DNA from: Lycocorax pyrrhopterus obiensis
Taxonomy: Eukaryota > Chordata > Aves > Passeriformes > Paradisaeidae
Direction of reading: 5' to 3'
Length of the DNA: 64,000 nucleotides
Assembly: GCA_014706295.1 (NCBI GenBank)
Contig: JACSVZ010000025.1
Location: forward strand, 992,001-1,056,000
The translations under genes were made by a program, and so were the position numbers. Shown one piece after another: positions 1-10,740 of this stretch. Each line of letters opens with the position of its first letter. Position 1 is the stretch's first letter. The notes beneath the pieces are model-generated. The model saw only the letters and a list, made by a program, of their open reading frames with translations. It was not told where the DNA came from and ran no database searches.

Positions 1-1400
1 GTATTAAAATTATTCCCAATTTATTTATTTATTTTGTGGCTCTAAAGGGGGAGAGGAAGCAGGGCCGGAGTTTTGGTGCCTGGAAAGGTTTCATCCCAAA
101 TGTTTCAGCCTAAAGCTGCGACCCTGGGCTCAGCATCTCCCGTGGTGAAGGATATTGGATCCTGCAGCTCCTGCCTCCATTTGGAGTTTCCCAATAACCT
201 TTAAAAGCCACTCCAGGGCCAGGATGGGCTCCTTCCCCTGCAAATCAGGGTTATTTTTATGGAAAATTGGAGATTAACATTCTCCTGACCCACTGGAGAT
301 GTTCCTGTCGGGTTGAGAGGGCCTTTTCCCTCTCCTTCCCATCAGCGGCATTTCCCACCACTCATCCCCAGATTTCACCAGCGCTGATGGAACCTGGAAA
401 CCACCCCAGGACTTCCTGCCCTGCTCTCTCCAACCCCTCCAGCTTAGCCCTTTTCCCAACCCGTTCTGGGGACAGCCTGCCAGGAAACCGGGAATGGAAA
501 CCCACCCCAAGCCTGGAAGTTCCTTCCAGAGCATCTCCCAGGAAAGAAGTCCCTGGGACTGTGTTCTGCTGCCCAAAAATGCCAGAAAAAGGCCACTCTT
601 CCTAAAGATCCGACTGTGCTCCAGCCCCCGAGGAAGTTCTGGAGAGTCTTAAGTGGATTTGGTGGGTTTAGATAACATCGAGATAACAACATCAGGGCTC
701 TGGCGGCTTTAAAGCTTCCGGGGAAGAAAAATGTTGACAGGGAGAAAATCAACCTTCTCCTGGAGATGCTTTCCCATCTCAATATCCGCTGGGATGCTGC
801 ATTGCTGCACTGCTGCTGGGAGATGGGGGTTTTTGGGAAAAGCCTCATCCAGATGTTTTCCTTTCGCCTTTGTGCCGCATTCTGATGGGGAATATGGAAA
901 AGTTGCGCTGACTTTGCTGCTGGATTCGGTCTCCTTCCAGCTCCAGACAGTGATATAAGGATCTCTTTAATGCTAATTAATGCAACGACACAAGGAATTA
1001 ATTCTGTATTAGGCAAAGCTGTTAATTATCCTCGAATAAAACAAAGGAAAAAAGGGAATCAATGCGGGGAGAAATGACAACCGATCCTTGGCTTCCCTCT
1101 CCGCATCCTTCCCAACACCCTGTTCTGGAAAAAGCAGCCTCAGGAACATCTTCCGGGCAGCCCTGAGGGCTTCAGGTTTAGCTTGGAAAGAGAAGGAATT
1201 CTTCCCTGCCCTTGGAGGGAGCTCCAGGTGCTTGGCCAAGGATGAATGGCATCATCCTCCTTCTATCCACAGGGAAAATGGCAGCAGGGCTTTCCCAGGG
1301 ACATTTTCCTTCTCCCAAGGAGGAGGTGGGATTCAGGCTTGGATCAACAACCAACATTGACAAATGCAACCGCAAAGCCATGATGGGGAGTTTAGGGCTT
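1..1400. other. Unique non-coding sequence, no gene recognised
   Basis: Open frames here are short, overlap on both strands and have no recognisable domain or plausible splice structure. The stretch starts with an AT-rich segment and contains a TAAT-rich patch listed separately at 960-1050. Nothing else could be assigned. Confidence 0.6.
960..1050. other. TAAT-rich candidate conserved non-coding patch
   Basis: This short block holds several TTAAT/TAATTA cores packed together (for example CTAATTAATG near 973 and GTTAATTAT near 1021). Such cores are bound by homeodomain proteins in general. That it is functional is inference from motif density only, since no alignment is available. Confidence 0.2.
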
Positions 1401-1671
1401 GAAATTCCCATTGCTTTGGAATTCCCATTACTCTGAAATTCCCATTGCTTTGAGATGCCCATTCCTCTGAAATTCCCATTGCTTTGAGATTCCCATTGCT
1501 CTGAGATTCCTATTATTACTCTGAAATTCCCATTGCTGAGATTCACATTCCTTTGAGATTCCCATTATTACTCTGAAATTCCCATTGCTGAGATTCACAT
1601 TCCTTTGAGATTCCCATGCCTCTGAAATTCCCATTGCTTTGAGATTCCCATTGCTCCAAGATTCCCATTGC
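1401..1671. repeat. Minisatellite, about 17-bp unit
   Basis: About 16 degenerate copies of a unit close to ATTCCCATTGCTTTGAG run head to tail. Some units are shortened by a few bases or carry an extra ATTATT. Inside the array a 52-bp block is duplicated almost exactly (from about 1512 and again from about 1564), showing a second round of expansion. The minus-strand open frames across it are by-products of the repeat (a recurring MGISKQWEFQ-like peptide) and not a gene. Confidence 0.9.
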
Positions 1672-2338
1672 AAAAGGGAGCCCATCCAAGGGGGTTACAA
1701 GAGCAGAGTCTCCTTTCCCTGTGCCTCAGTTTCCCGTGGGATGCAGTGCCATCACATTCCTGAGACACCTCTTTAGCTTCCCAAAATATTGATTTAAATA
1801 ACACCAAAGGAATGGTTGTGTTTGGAATGCCCCTGACAGGAGGGTGGTCCACAGGACACAGAATTTGCTTTAGAAAGGAGAAGCAATTCCTGTTTTTTTA
1901 AACTCTGTTCCCCCTTTATCCCCTGATACTGATTGGGGAATAATGAGACAATGGAGATTTAAAGGTGGATTTTCCTCCTTTTTGTTGCTAAACTGAACAG
2001 GGGTAAAAGATATCCATTTTTCCAGGTGTTTGGGAGTTGGTGGCTGCTGGGATCTGTGGATGTGCACACCCTCATGGTTTGTCCAGCCACGTTATCCCAA
2101 AATTTGGCACAGGGTGGGGGTATCAGTAACAAAGCCCTTGATGCTCCACCCAGGGCTTCTCTCCCATGGGGCATTTTACTCTTTGCAGCTCTCCCTCTTT
2201 ATGGATTCACCTCATCCAGGCTTTTCCACCGATCTCATGCCCTGGGAAAAGAGCAAAGTGAGCATTTTCCTCCTGGAACACAAACACAGGCTTGGATGGA
2301 TGGCTGCACTCCAGCGACCTTGGAATGACTCCTTGCAA
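1672..2338. other. Unique non-coding spacer between two tandem arrays
   Basis: No gene, mobile element or RNA was recognised. Open frames are short and some continue into the neighbouring pentanucleotide array, so they are not credible proteins. Confidence 0.6.
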
Positions 2339-2695
2339 GGGAGAGGAGAGGAGAGGAGAGGAGAGGAGAGGAGAGGAGAGGAGAGGAGAGGAGAGGAGAG
2401 GAGAGGAGAGGAGAGGAGAGGAGAGGAGAGGAGAGGAGAGGAGAGGAGAGGAGAGGAGAGGAGAGGAGAGGAGAGGAGAGGAGAGGAGAGGAGAGGAGAG
2501 GAGAGGAGAGGAGAGGAGAGGAGAGGAGAGGAGAGGAGAGGAGAGGAGAGGAGAGGAGAGGAGAGGAGAGGAGAGGAGAGGAGAGGAGAGGAGAGGAGAG
2601 GAGAGGAGAGGAGAGGAGAGGAGAGGAGAGGAGAGGAGAGGAGAGGAGAGGAGAGGAGAGGAGAGGAGAGGAGAGGAGAGGAGAGGAGAGGAGAA
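2339..2695. repeat. Perfect GGAGA pentanucleotide microsatellite
   Basis: About 71 uninterrupted copies of the 5-base unit GGAGA lie on the plus strand, with no substitution that I can see over about 355 bp. The plus strand is pure purine. Because the unit length is not a multiple of three and holds no stop, all frames stay open and give GEERR-type and LLSSP-type repeat peptides; these are artefacts. A perfect array this long is usually recently expanded and length-variable, and its assembled length may not equal the true length. Confidence 0.97.
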
Positions 2696-5600
2696 ACATT
2701 CAGGCTTGCAAAGAACAGCAAAAATTTGGGGCTATGGCTCCCCCTTGGACATTTTTCCTGCTTTGCCTGATGTCAAAGGCTGGGAAAGCAACCTTCACTT
2801 GCTCCATCAGGGTGGGTTTTAAGCAAAACTGGATTCTAACTCTACCTGAATCTACCTGGAAGGTGCAGAGCAACTCTGGGCTCATTCTGCTGCCCTGCAA
2901 CCCAAATTAATGTGTGCAGAAGGAGCTTTTGGGGATTCATTGATGGACAAGGAGCCGATGGATGCGCTTTCCATCCCCATCCAGGATCCTAGCAGGAGAC
3001 AGGGAGCACCACCAGCCAAAAACAAAGCAGTGGGACTGGGTTGGTTAATGCTGCCCTTAACCCCTCCATCCCACCCAAAAACCAGTAAAACCAGGGATGC
3101 AGCCAGCTTGTAGGAGGTCAGCTCAACTCCTAAGCTTTTCCAGGCTGCTTTTCCCTCCTTTCCCCATTTCCCAGCGTGTCTCTCCAGAGATTAGAGCCCT
3201 TTAATAGTGTCCTTCCCTGTCTATTTGCTGCAGGAGCCGGATGAGCCTCGCTCTCCCTTCTCCCCTTTCAATGCCATTAAGAACATCCCTTGCCAGCTTT
3301 TCTCCCACAAAAGGGGCTTTGCAAAAACCATCTCGTGGTTTATTTCTCTTAACTTGTTTTTGCTTCCCCTCTGCCCGTGAGGGTCGCTGGGGAATGAAAT
3401 CCTGCTCCACTTCCAGGGAGGAAAATCTGGGGGGTTTGGGTGCTTCAAGCTGGAGTTGGCGGCTCCGAGGTCAGGAGGATTTGGGGGTGGAGCAGGAAGG
3501 GGCTCGGGGCTCTCAGTTTGGATAAGCAGCTTTGGGGAGTCTTAGAGCAGGGAAAATGAACAAGCCCAAGCTCCCGGACTTGGAATTAGAGAGGGGATGG
3601 CAATGGATTGAGGCAAGGGGGGAATAATGCTCCTGATTCTGGCTGGATGGGGATAAGGGCATTAAAAATGCTCCTTTTGGTCAAAATATGCAGTGAAATT
3701 ATGGATAATCCATAAGCAAGGAGCCGGGCAGGACAAGCATCCCCGTCTTGTCCTCATAGTTCTTCAACGCCCCCTAAAACCAAGCAGCCTTGAAAGGGTT
3801 AAAGAGCACCACTGCCAAATTGGCATTAAACTGTGCTAATGTGGGCTAAGTGACTGTTCAGGGGAACAGAGAGGAGGAAAATGATGTGCCGTGTATTTAT
3901 AAATAATAAAGGCTAATTTATTAATAATCTGGAATTGAACAAAGAGTCTGTGAAGCTCAATTAATTATTACTTGTAAAGTGCTTCAGAGATTACTGGATA
4001 AAAGCTGCTGCAGAAGTGAAAGGTGTTGGAAGGGAAACAGATCAACATCCAGCAGGAAAAACCCCAGCACGGCATCGCAGGGACCTGGCGGGATCTCTGC
4101 CAGCCCAGGGGGTGCCTGGATCCCCAGGGACGGAGGGTTTGGATGTAGGACTGGAATTGTTTCTTCCCAGCATCACGTGCAGGGGGACACGGAAGCTGTG
4201 CCATCCCATCCCTCGGGAAGGGCAACTGGTGGGGAGGGATGGACCCTCTGGCACGGGAATGGTGTGGGATCCAGGGCCTGATCCTGCTGGGAACAGGCAG
4301 CAGGATGAGGGCTGGGTTCATGCTTCAGAACTGGAGCTCGGATGAAATTGAAACCATTACTAAAATTAAGGATATTTTTAGTGAAATGAGGCAAAATTGG
4401 AAAATGAGCAGCTCCCAGCCTCCTGCTCTCCATTTCTGCTCCTAAAAAGAAGAGGGAGAGAAAACCTCCTGGAATGTTCAAAGCCTACAGAGGGAGGGAA
4501 CAAACAATTCCCACCTTTTTCTCCCAAGAGCACACTCAGCACTGGTCTCTGTCTGGAGCTGATTTCTGGGGAAAACCGTTTCTGACAGCCCAAAACTACT
4601 GCCCTGCCCCAATTAGTTCCCTCTTAAGGCTCTAATTTGATTTCTACCCGGAAGGAAACACAACCCCTGACAGTTAGCAAGACGTTAAATCCATTTCATC
4701 CGGCCTTGAGTGAGTTCATCTCATGGAACACCCCTCACAAAGAGCCCCGTGGATGAGACTGAGCTGACCTTCCCCTCCCACGGGAGCTTGTGGGGTCCTT
4801 CATGGCCCAACAGCTTCTGGATGTGCCATCCTGGGGTGCAGAGGGGCTGCCAAGGTGTTCCAGGGACGCCTCATCCCCCTGTGCCTCTAACCCCTATAAC
4901 TGCAACTTGCAGTCAGGTTTGAAAATAGGCCTTGAGTTTTATTTAAGCCTGTACACTTTAAGCCTGGCCTAGTAGCTGGCTGGGACATGGCTTATTAGCC
5001 CCTGCCTGAAAATTTGTGGGAAAACTGAGTGAGGGAGTTAAAAACTCCAGAGTTATCCCAAAGTGACCCTGCGGATCATCCCTAGGTGGGGGGAAAGCAG
5101 AAATGAGGTGAGCCAGCAGTTCAGGGGCTGAATGTGGTTTCTGTTCCAAACAGGGTCAGCCCTGAGCTGTCCATTCCTTCCCAAAAAAATCCCAAAGATT
5201 TGCAGCCCACTGTCTGCTCTACAGGACCCTTATTTTGCACCTTCTCATTTCTGTTTTTATTAAAACTTTAAAGCATTGCCCATTTCCCTCTCTCCAGCAG
5301 CCTCTTCCGGGAATATCCTCTGGAGAAATGAGCAGAGCCATTGTTGGATAGAGCACAAACAACAGTTGTTATGTGTGTTATGACTTTGAAATTATCCAGA
5401 GCTTAACAGGGAAGGCTTGGCGGAGCTGGGAGGAGCAGAAAGATCTCTGCTCCCTGGGAGAAGCTTTGATTCATGCCAGGGAAGGTTTCTCCAAGCTCCA
5501 AAGAACAGAAGAGAGGTGATGCTCTGAAACCTCTCAAAACTCCAGGTCCTTCACCTATGGAAGCTCCCAGTCTATGATTGTTGACCGAAATCTTGGGGTT

Positions 5601-5923
5601 TTACACCAAAAACCCCCAGTGGAAGCTGCCTCAGCCAAAGAAGGGTTGGTTGGCCATCACATCTCTGATTTTTGCTATTTTTGTGCTTTTGCTGTTTGCT
5701 GGAGAAGAAACTGGGGATGGGCTCTGTCTTCTCCCCAGTCTTGATTTCTGGAGGAAAATAAGTCTGGGCTTTCCAACAATCAGAGTTTGAAATGCAGGAA
5801 AATCTGTGGAAGTTAATGAAGGCCTCGCAATCCGCTGCTGGCAGAAATCCCATTATTGCATGGAGACGGTGACAAACGACACCCAAAAGTGTTCAAGGGA
5901 GGAAAACAAACACGGTGACCCCG
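2696..5923. other. Unique non-coding sequence, no gene recognised
   Basis: No coding, RNA or mobile-element signature was found over this 3.2 kb. An AT-rich patch at about 3885-4010 (many TAATTA/AATAA words) resembles the other candidate conserved patches. The longest open frames are about 100 residues, occur on both strands and lack recognisable sequence. Confidence 0.55.
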
Positions 5924-6400
5924 ATGTTGGGGTGCTTCGGACCACTTGGGGTCCGCCCGCTGTCCATCACGCCATGCCTACCCAATGGGCTGACGACTCG
6001 GAGAGCGAAGACCAGTCCGTGGGCGAGACCTGGTTCTGAGCCCACACCACTTCTCTAGAAAGTTCTGTTAAGTTCGGTTGTTTATAGGTTTATTCTGTAA
6101 ATTCCCTCCTCTCTAACCTGGCCATTGGTTCTGTGTCCCTGGGATCCTCCTCCGGGCTTACCCTCTATTGGTTGTTTGTTCTGTACCACCCCCGTTAGAA
6201 AAAGCACCTGTAACCTGGCACCCTCGGCCATTTCCACCCCTCTTTTTCGGGGGAATAAACCCTTGGAAGATTTCATGGAGTGGTCCTCTCCCTTGCCTCT
6301 TTCGCCTCCGGGATTCCTGAGAGACTTAGACCTTCGGGTCCCCTCGCATTTGGGCACACCTGCTGACACAGAGCCAGTGCTGCCCGTCCACGCGGCCGCC
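5924..6400 (+). mobile_element. Probable solo LTR of an endogenous retrovirus, ends unresolved
   Basis: The block has LTR-like order. It starts near TGTTGGGGTG at 5924, has two inverted CCAAT motifs (ATTGG near 6125 and 6168), a polyadenylation signal AATAAA at 6254-6259, and a C/T-rich stretch after it like an R-U5 region. Its base usage and CpG content differ from the flanks. No gag, pol or env frame lies beside it. I could not find a matching target-site duplication or a clear TATA box, so the borders are approximate and a different repeat class is possible. Confidence 0.5.
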
Positions 6401-7032
6401 GAGACTCGACACTTTTCAGTGCCTGTCTGCAGGAAAAGTCACTGTAGCCTCTTCAGGGCAGGACAAGTGCCCCCTGAGACTGACCCCTCTCCCAGGGCAG
6501 TGACACCCCCCCTCCCCACGCTCCTGGGAGAAAAGCCCATTTTGGCAAAGGCATCACGTTTCCATCTCCTACCATTCCCATTATCCCAGATTCAAACAAA
6601 AAAGCCACTGTTGGAAAAGAGGGGTTTGCACGTGATTTGATGCCAGCATCCATTTGAATGTGAAATATCCAGGTTGGAATTTGTCTGTTGTTTAAACTCC
6701 TGGATTTTCTCCATGTTTCCCCATTTCCCCCATGCACATCAATGGCTCTGTGACTTCTCCTTCAAGCCTGAACCATCCTGGAGCACTGAGAAACACCCTG
6801 GTCTTCAGCTCCTTCGATTTTTTTCCCTTTTTAAATGCTTTTTTAAGTGCCACTGTGTTCTTTTGGAGTCAGATTAACCATGCAATAAATTTGCATAATG
6901 TGGATCCATAATGTTTAATCAAAGCCTCTCTGGAAAGCTGTTATTGTCCAGGAGCTCCCATAAATCCTCACCATCACCTCCATGTTAAAGACTAAAGCTG
7001 CCCGGGGTATATTGGGCACTAATCACCTGCAA
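6401..7032. other. Unique non-coding sequence with an AT-rich regulatory-like patch
   Basis: No gene was recognised. The part at about 6865-7030 is AT-rich and contains an exact octamer ATTTGCAT at 6889-6896 (the class of site bound by POU/Oct factors), plus several TAAT and AATAAA words. This makes it a candidate enhancer-like element by motif content only. Confidence 0.35.
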
Positions 7033-7194
7033 CATTGAGTTGAAAGGAAATTATCCTTTTCTTTTCGCTTTCCATTCTGTGTGGAAACCTAAACCCTTCA
7101 AGCCCCACACAGGGGCATTTTTAGCATTGGAGGGGAGTGGGTCACACCCAAATTTTTAAATCTTTTTTTGGGGTGTCAGAATTAAGTCTGGACT
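7033..7194. repeat. Tandem duplication, copy 1 (162 bp)
   Basis: This unit begins with CATTGAGTTGAAA and ends with GTCTGGACT. The next 162 bases repeat it with scattered substitutions and small compensating length changes. The unit matches no repeat family that I recognise. The shared order of blocks (a pyrimidine-rich CTTTTC run, TTCAAGCCCCACA, GCATTTTTAGCA, GGGGTGTCAG) makes the duplication clear. Confidence 0.88.
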
Positions 7195-7356
7195 CATTGA
7201 GTTGAAAAGAACTGATCCTTTTCCTTTCTCTTCCCATTCCATGTGGAAATCTAAACCTCTTCAAGCCCCACATGGAGGCATTTTTAGCACTGAAGGGGAG
7301 CAGGTCACCCCCAGCTTTCTAAACCTTTTTGGGGGTGTCAGGATTAAGTCTGGACT
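7195..7356. repeat. Tandem duplication, copy 2 (162 bp)
   Basis: This is the second copy of the unit at 7033-7194, directly abutting it and with the same end word TGGACT. Divergence between copies is moderate, so the duplication is not recent. Confidence 0.88.
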
Positions 7357-9734
7357 GCCCCAAATTTCTTCTCCAGCATGCCAAGGTTGGGTTATTCATC
7401 CCCATCAGGATGAGCAAGAAGAGGAGGAGCATTCCAGCGTGCCAGGAAGAGATGGAGAGCCGTGTGTCAAAATCGTTTGCACTTGGAAAATTGTAAGACT
7501 CAATTAAGTCCTGAGTTTCTTTTTTTTCCGAGCTTTTAATTTCCTTTAAATGAGTCGGCAATAAGGCGTGACGGGGAGGCTGGAGAGTCAGGGTGAGCCT
7601 GGAGAGCTGATCCAAATCCTTCCCAAAGGGACGTGGCCAGGAAAATCCCTCCCTGGGGCTGCAGGATCGGGGAAACACAGGGATTCCCTTTTAGGGAAAC
7701 ACAGGAATGAGCAGAGGGGGGAATTGCCCCACTGATTCCATCTGCGCGATGTCCTTGTCCTGACAGTCCTGATGGTCATGGAAGGTCTTTCCTAACTGGA
7801 ATACTCTTGTCCATTGTCACCACTGCTTATCTGCAAATGCTGCTATCAGCCAGTGGGGTTGTCCATCAGCCCCACACTGGGGTCTCCCTGGAGATCCCAC
7901 AGTGAACATCCTCAGGCTGGAATAAAATCAAGAGTGTTCCTTGGCTGCCAACATGGTGGGGAAAGGACTCCAAGTGATGGAGAGGAAAGCAGATGAAATT
8001 GGGAAATTGCCTTTGGATACCTCCAAGAGTGGAATGGGAGAGCAATGGAGATGAAAGGCACAGGTGGTTCTGGAGCAGAAGAATTTCCTGCCCTTCAAAG
8101 ATTCAAATAAAACGAGTTGAAGAAAACCAACCTATGGGGTTTCCTGATTCCTGCAGGATACCCAAAGATGGGGTGAGCTGAGCTGGTCCTTGTGAGCACA
8201 TTCACCATTCCAAGAGGGCTACAAATAATGGCAACTTCCAGGAGATGACATCTCCAAGCCTCTTAGGAGCCTAATTCCATAACAACATTAATTCAACATA
8301 AAGCCTTCATGAATAGGGATCGGGCTAATGCCGGGTTTGGATGTTAGGCAGCTTAGTCTTGCCCATCTTCATTTAACTGAGTGCCTGGTTCTGAAAGGCA
8401 GCACAGTTCCAGCTTATTTCAGGAATTTCCATGGGAAAAAAGCCTCTTTTTTGGAGCTTTCTCCCCTCTTGCTGCTGGGGTTAATTGCCCAGCGTAAACC
8501 AGCCTAAGTTTTTATTTTATTTGGCTTTAGGCTCAAGCCCAGATTGATCATTCAACAAAATGTGGAGAAGAAAATATTCCTTGTTGCCTCCAGCTGTAAT
8601 CCAAGAAGGATTTGAGCTGGAAGAGCAGTAGATCAACAGCAGATCCAGGGGTTTTGGGGTTGCTTCTGTTCCAGAGATCAAATCCAGCTCATTTGGGATC
8701 ATGACTTGGCAAAAACAGCTTTCTGCCCTTTTATTTTAGAGGATGGGGATTCTCCCATCCTTCTCCTCTGGTGCCAACAAGGCTTAGAAGAAACCCTGGA
8801 GCACACGAGCATCTTCCTGTGTGAGGAGTTCATCAGACATCAGCATCCCTTTGGGACAGTCCCAGGCCTCACTGACCAAGCCCTGCTCTCCACAGGAGCA
8901 CAATTCCATTCACCATTCCCAGCAAGCGGGCAGATGGATCCCTCTCCTTGGGAGCCCTCAGGAAACCATCTCAGCTGAAGACCCACCACCAGGCAGGGAA
9001 GGGTCAAAGGACCTCAAAAATGGAACTAAATAACGAACCTAATCTAAGAGTGTTGTCCCCGATTATTCCCTTCAGTATTTAGGTTGATTTTGAAAAAAAA
9101 TCCAGATCAATTCTCTAGGCTGAGGATGACAATCCTCAAAATATTCCTGTGCCTGTTTTGCTTTCACTTTGTAGAGATCGGCAGCATTTCCTCTTTCACT
9201 GCCCTCCCATCGGAGGCACCTCTGGACTGAGCATTCCTCAGGCTGCTGCAGCAGCACAAACCTGGGAAAGCAAAGAAAGGAATGGAAAGCACCTGCCCCA
9301 CGTTGGAAACACCTTTCCTGCCTCTCTCAGATCCAAAGGGTTTGTTTTGTTTGGCCCCTTCCCTTTCTTTTGCTTTTTAATTATTTGGGCTTGAATTCCC
9401 ATTGGATACGTGGGGTCTCAATCCCTGCCTTTGGAAACCCCAAGTGCAACACTCAGGGATGTTCACCCTTTTTTTTTCTCTTCCTTATCAAGGGTCTGCT
9501 ACCTCCCAGTCCAGGTGGGGAGTAATTCCAGCCAACCTGAGGTGGGGATGAGCATCCATCGACTGCAAGATGCTGCTCATCCCACCTGGGGAATCTTCAA
9601 AGGTGTTTTCCCCCACCAAAGGAAAGAGTGGCCCCTTCTCATCTTTGGTTTTCTCCCTTTTTCCTCAAAATTGAGGTAACAACGAAAGCTGGTTTTTTTC
9701 TCCTGCAAGAAACTTCAAGAAGTTCTCCTTAAGC
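7357..9734. other. Unique non-coding sequence, no gene recognised
   Basis: Open frames are short and unrecognisable. A degenerate CR1-3'-end-like string near 7740-7800 was considered and is too weak to call. The patch at about 8270-8400 is AT-rich with TAAT and CATTTAACTG-like words. Confidence 0.55.
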
Positions 9735-10142
9735 ATAGAATTCCAGAAGGATGTAGAATCCCAGAAGGGTTTGGGTTGGAAGGGACCTTAAACCTATCCA
9801 GTCCCACCCCCTGCCATGGGCAGGGACACCTTCCACTGTCCCAGGCTGCTCCAAGCCCTTTCCAGCCTGGCCTTGGACACTCCCAGGGATTCAGGGGCAG
9901 CCACAGCTGCTCTGGGCACCCTGTGCCAGGGCCTCACCACCCTTCCATGGAGGAACTTCTTCCCAAAATGCCACTTAACCCTGCCCTCTGGCAGTGGGAA
10001 GCCGTTCCTTCTTGTCCCATCCCACCATCCCTTGTCCCAAGTCCCTCTCCAGGGCCTTTAGGCCCCAGAAGGGGCTCTGAGCTCTCCCTGGAGCCTTCTC
10101 TTCTCCAGGTGAGCACCCCCAGCTCTCCCAGCCTGGCTCCAG
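9735..10142 (-). mobile_element. CR1 LINE fragment, 5'-truncated
   Basis: Read on the minus strand, this carries the CR1 3' end: a degenerate tail repeat at 9735-9765 and a GGTTGGAAGGGACC-type block. Upstream of that is the C-terminal coding part of the reverse-transcriptase ORF in decayed form (LEKRRLQGEL-like at about 10070-10100). CR1 elements retrotranspose by target-primed reverse transcription and are usually cut short at the 5' end, as here. Frames are broken, so it is inactive. Confidence 0.93.
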
Positions 10143-10309
10143 AGGATCATTTCTACCCCAAAGTCAGTCCAACCTCCCGCTCCCTGCATGAAGACCAGGA
10201 TGGACCAACCCCTTGGATCAGATTCCGGTGCCGCTGGTGCCGTGGGCAGCAGCTGGAGGCATTTCAAGGTCGCCTCAATGTAAGCAAGAGCATATTTTAG
10301 CACAGAGCT

Positions 10310-10740
10310 TCCAAGCGACCTCTGATGCTGCCTTAATTACAGAAGCAAGGAAATAATTCCGAATCTGGAGGCAGGAGCAGGAGAAGATGAACAAGCAGTG
10401 ATAAGGTTCTACCTCAAACACAGATAACTGCAAAGATTATCCCAGCAGCCCAGCCCGGTCTCAGCGCTGAACTGAAGTCAAATAGATGGCTTAATGCTGG
10501 CCCCGAATTAAAAAAATGGTATTTAAGGATTTAAATCTTGAAAGACCTCATTTCCCAGCCGGCCTCCTAATGGAATTCCTGTTAGTTTGGGGAGCGGATC
10601 CCATGCGCAGCACAGCGCATCCATCACCGGAGCATTAATGTAAAGCTCTGTAATGCATCCAGAGCCTTTGGATAATGGGCCTGCAATGGAATAATCAGAA
10701 ATGGGGCCAATTTCTTTCCATAAACAGAAGCCTTTTAGAA
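10310..10740. other. Candidate conserved non-coding element
   Basis: The block is free of recognised repeats and holds many short transcription-factor-like cores: GATAA words near 10401 and 10424, AATTAAAAAAATGG near 10507, CATTAATG near 10632, and TAATGG and AATAATC words after 10670. It has no sustained reading frame with recognisable sequence. Enhancer function is inference and depends on cross-species conservation. Confidence 0.25.

Noticed and set aside
2030..2822. Open frames of 154-246 residues with GEERR or LLSSP repeats
   Set aside because: Direct products of the GGAGA microsatellite, where no frame can contain a stop.
7740..7800. A possible CR1 3' end on the plus strand (GGAAGGTCTTTCCTAACTGG-like text)
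   Set aside because: Only one short block resembles CR1, with no tail repeat and no upstream blocks. A profile search would be needed.
9776..10300. A 174-residue plus-strand frame
   Set aside because: It is the antisense reading of a CR1 fragment plus flanking unique sequence.
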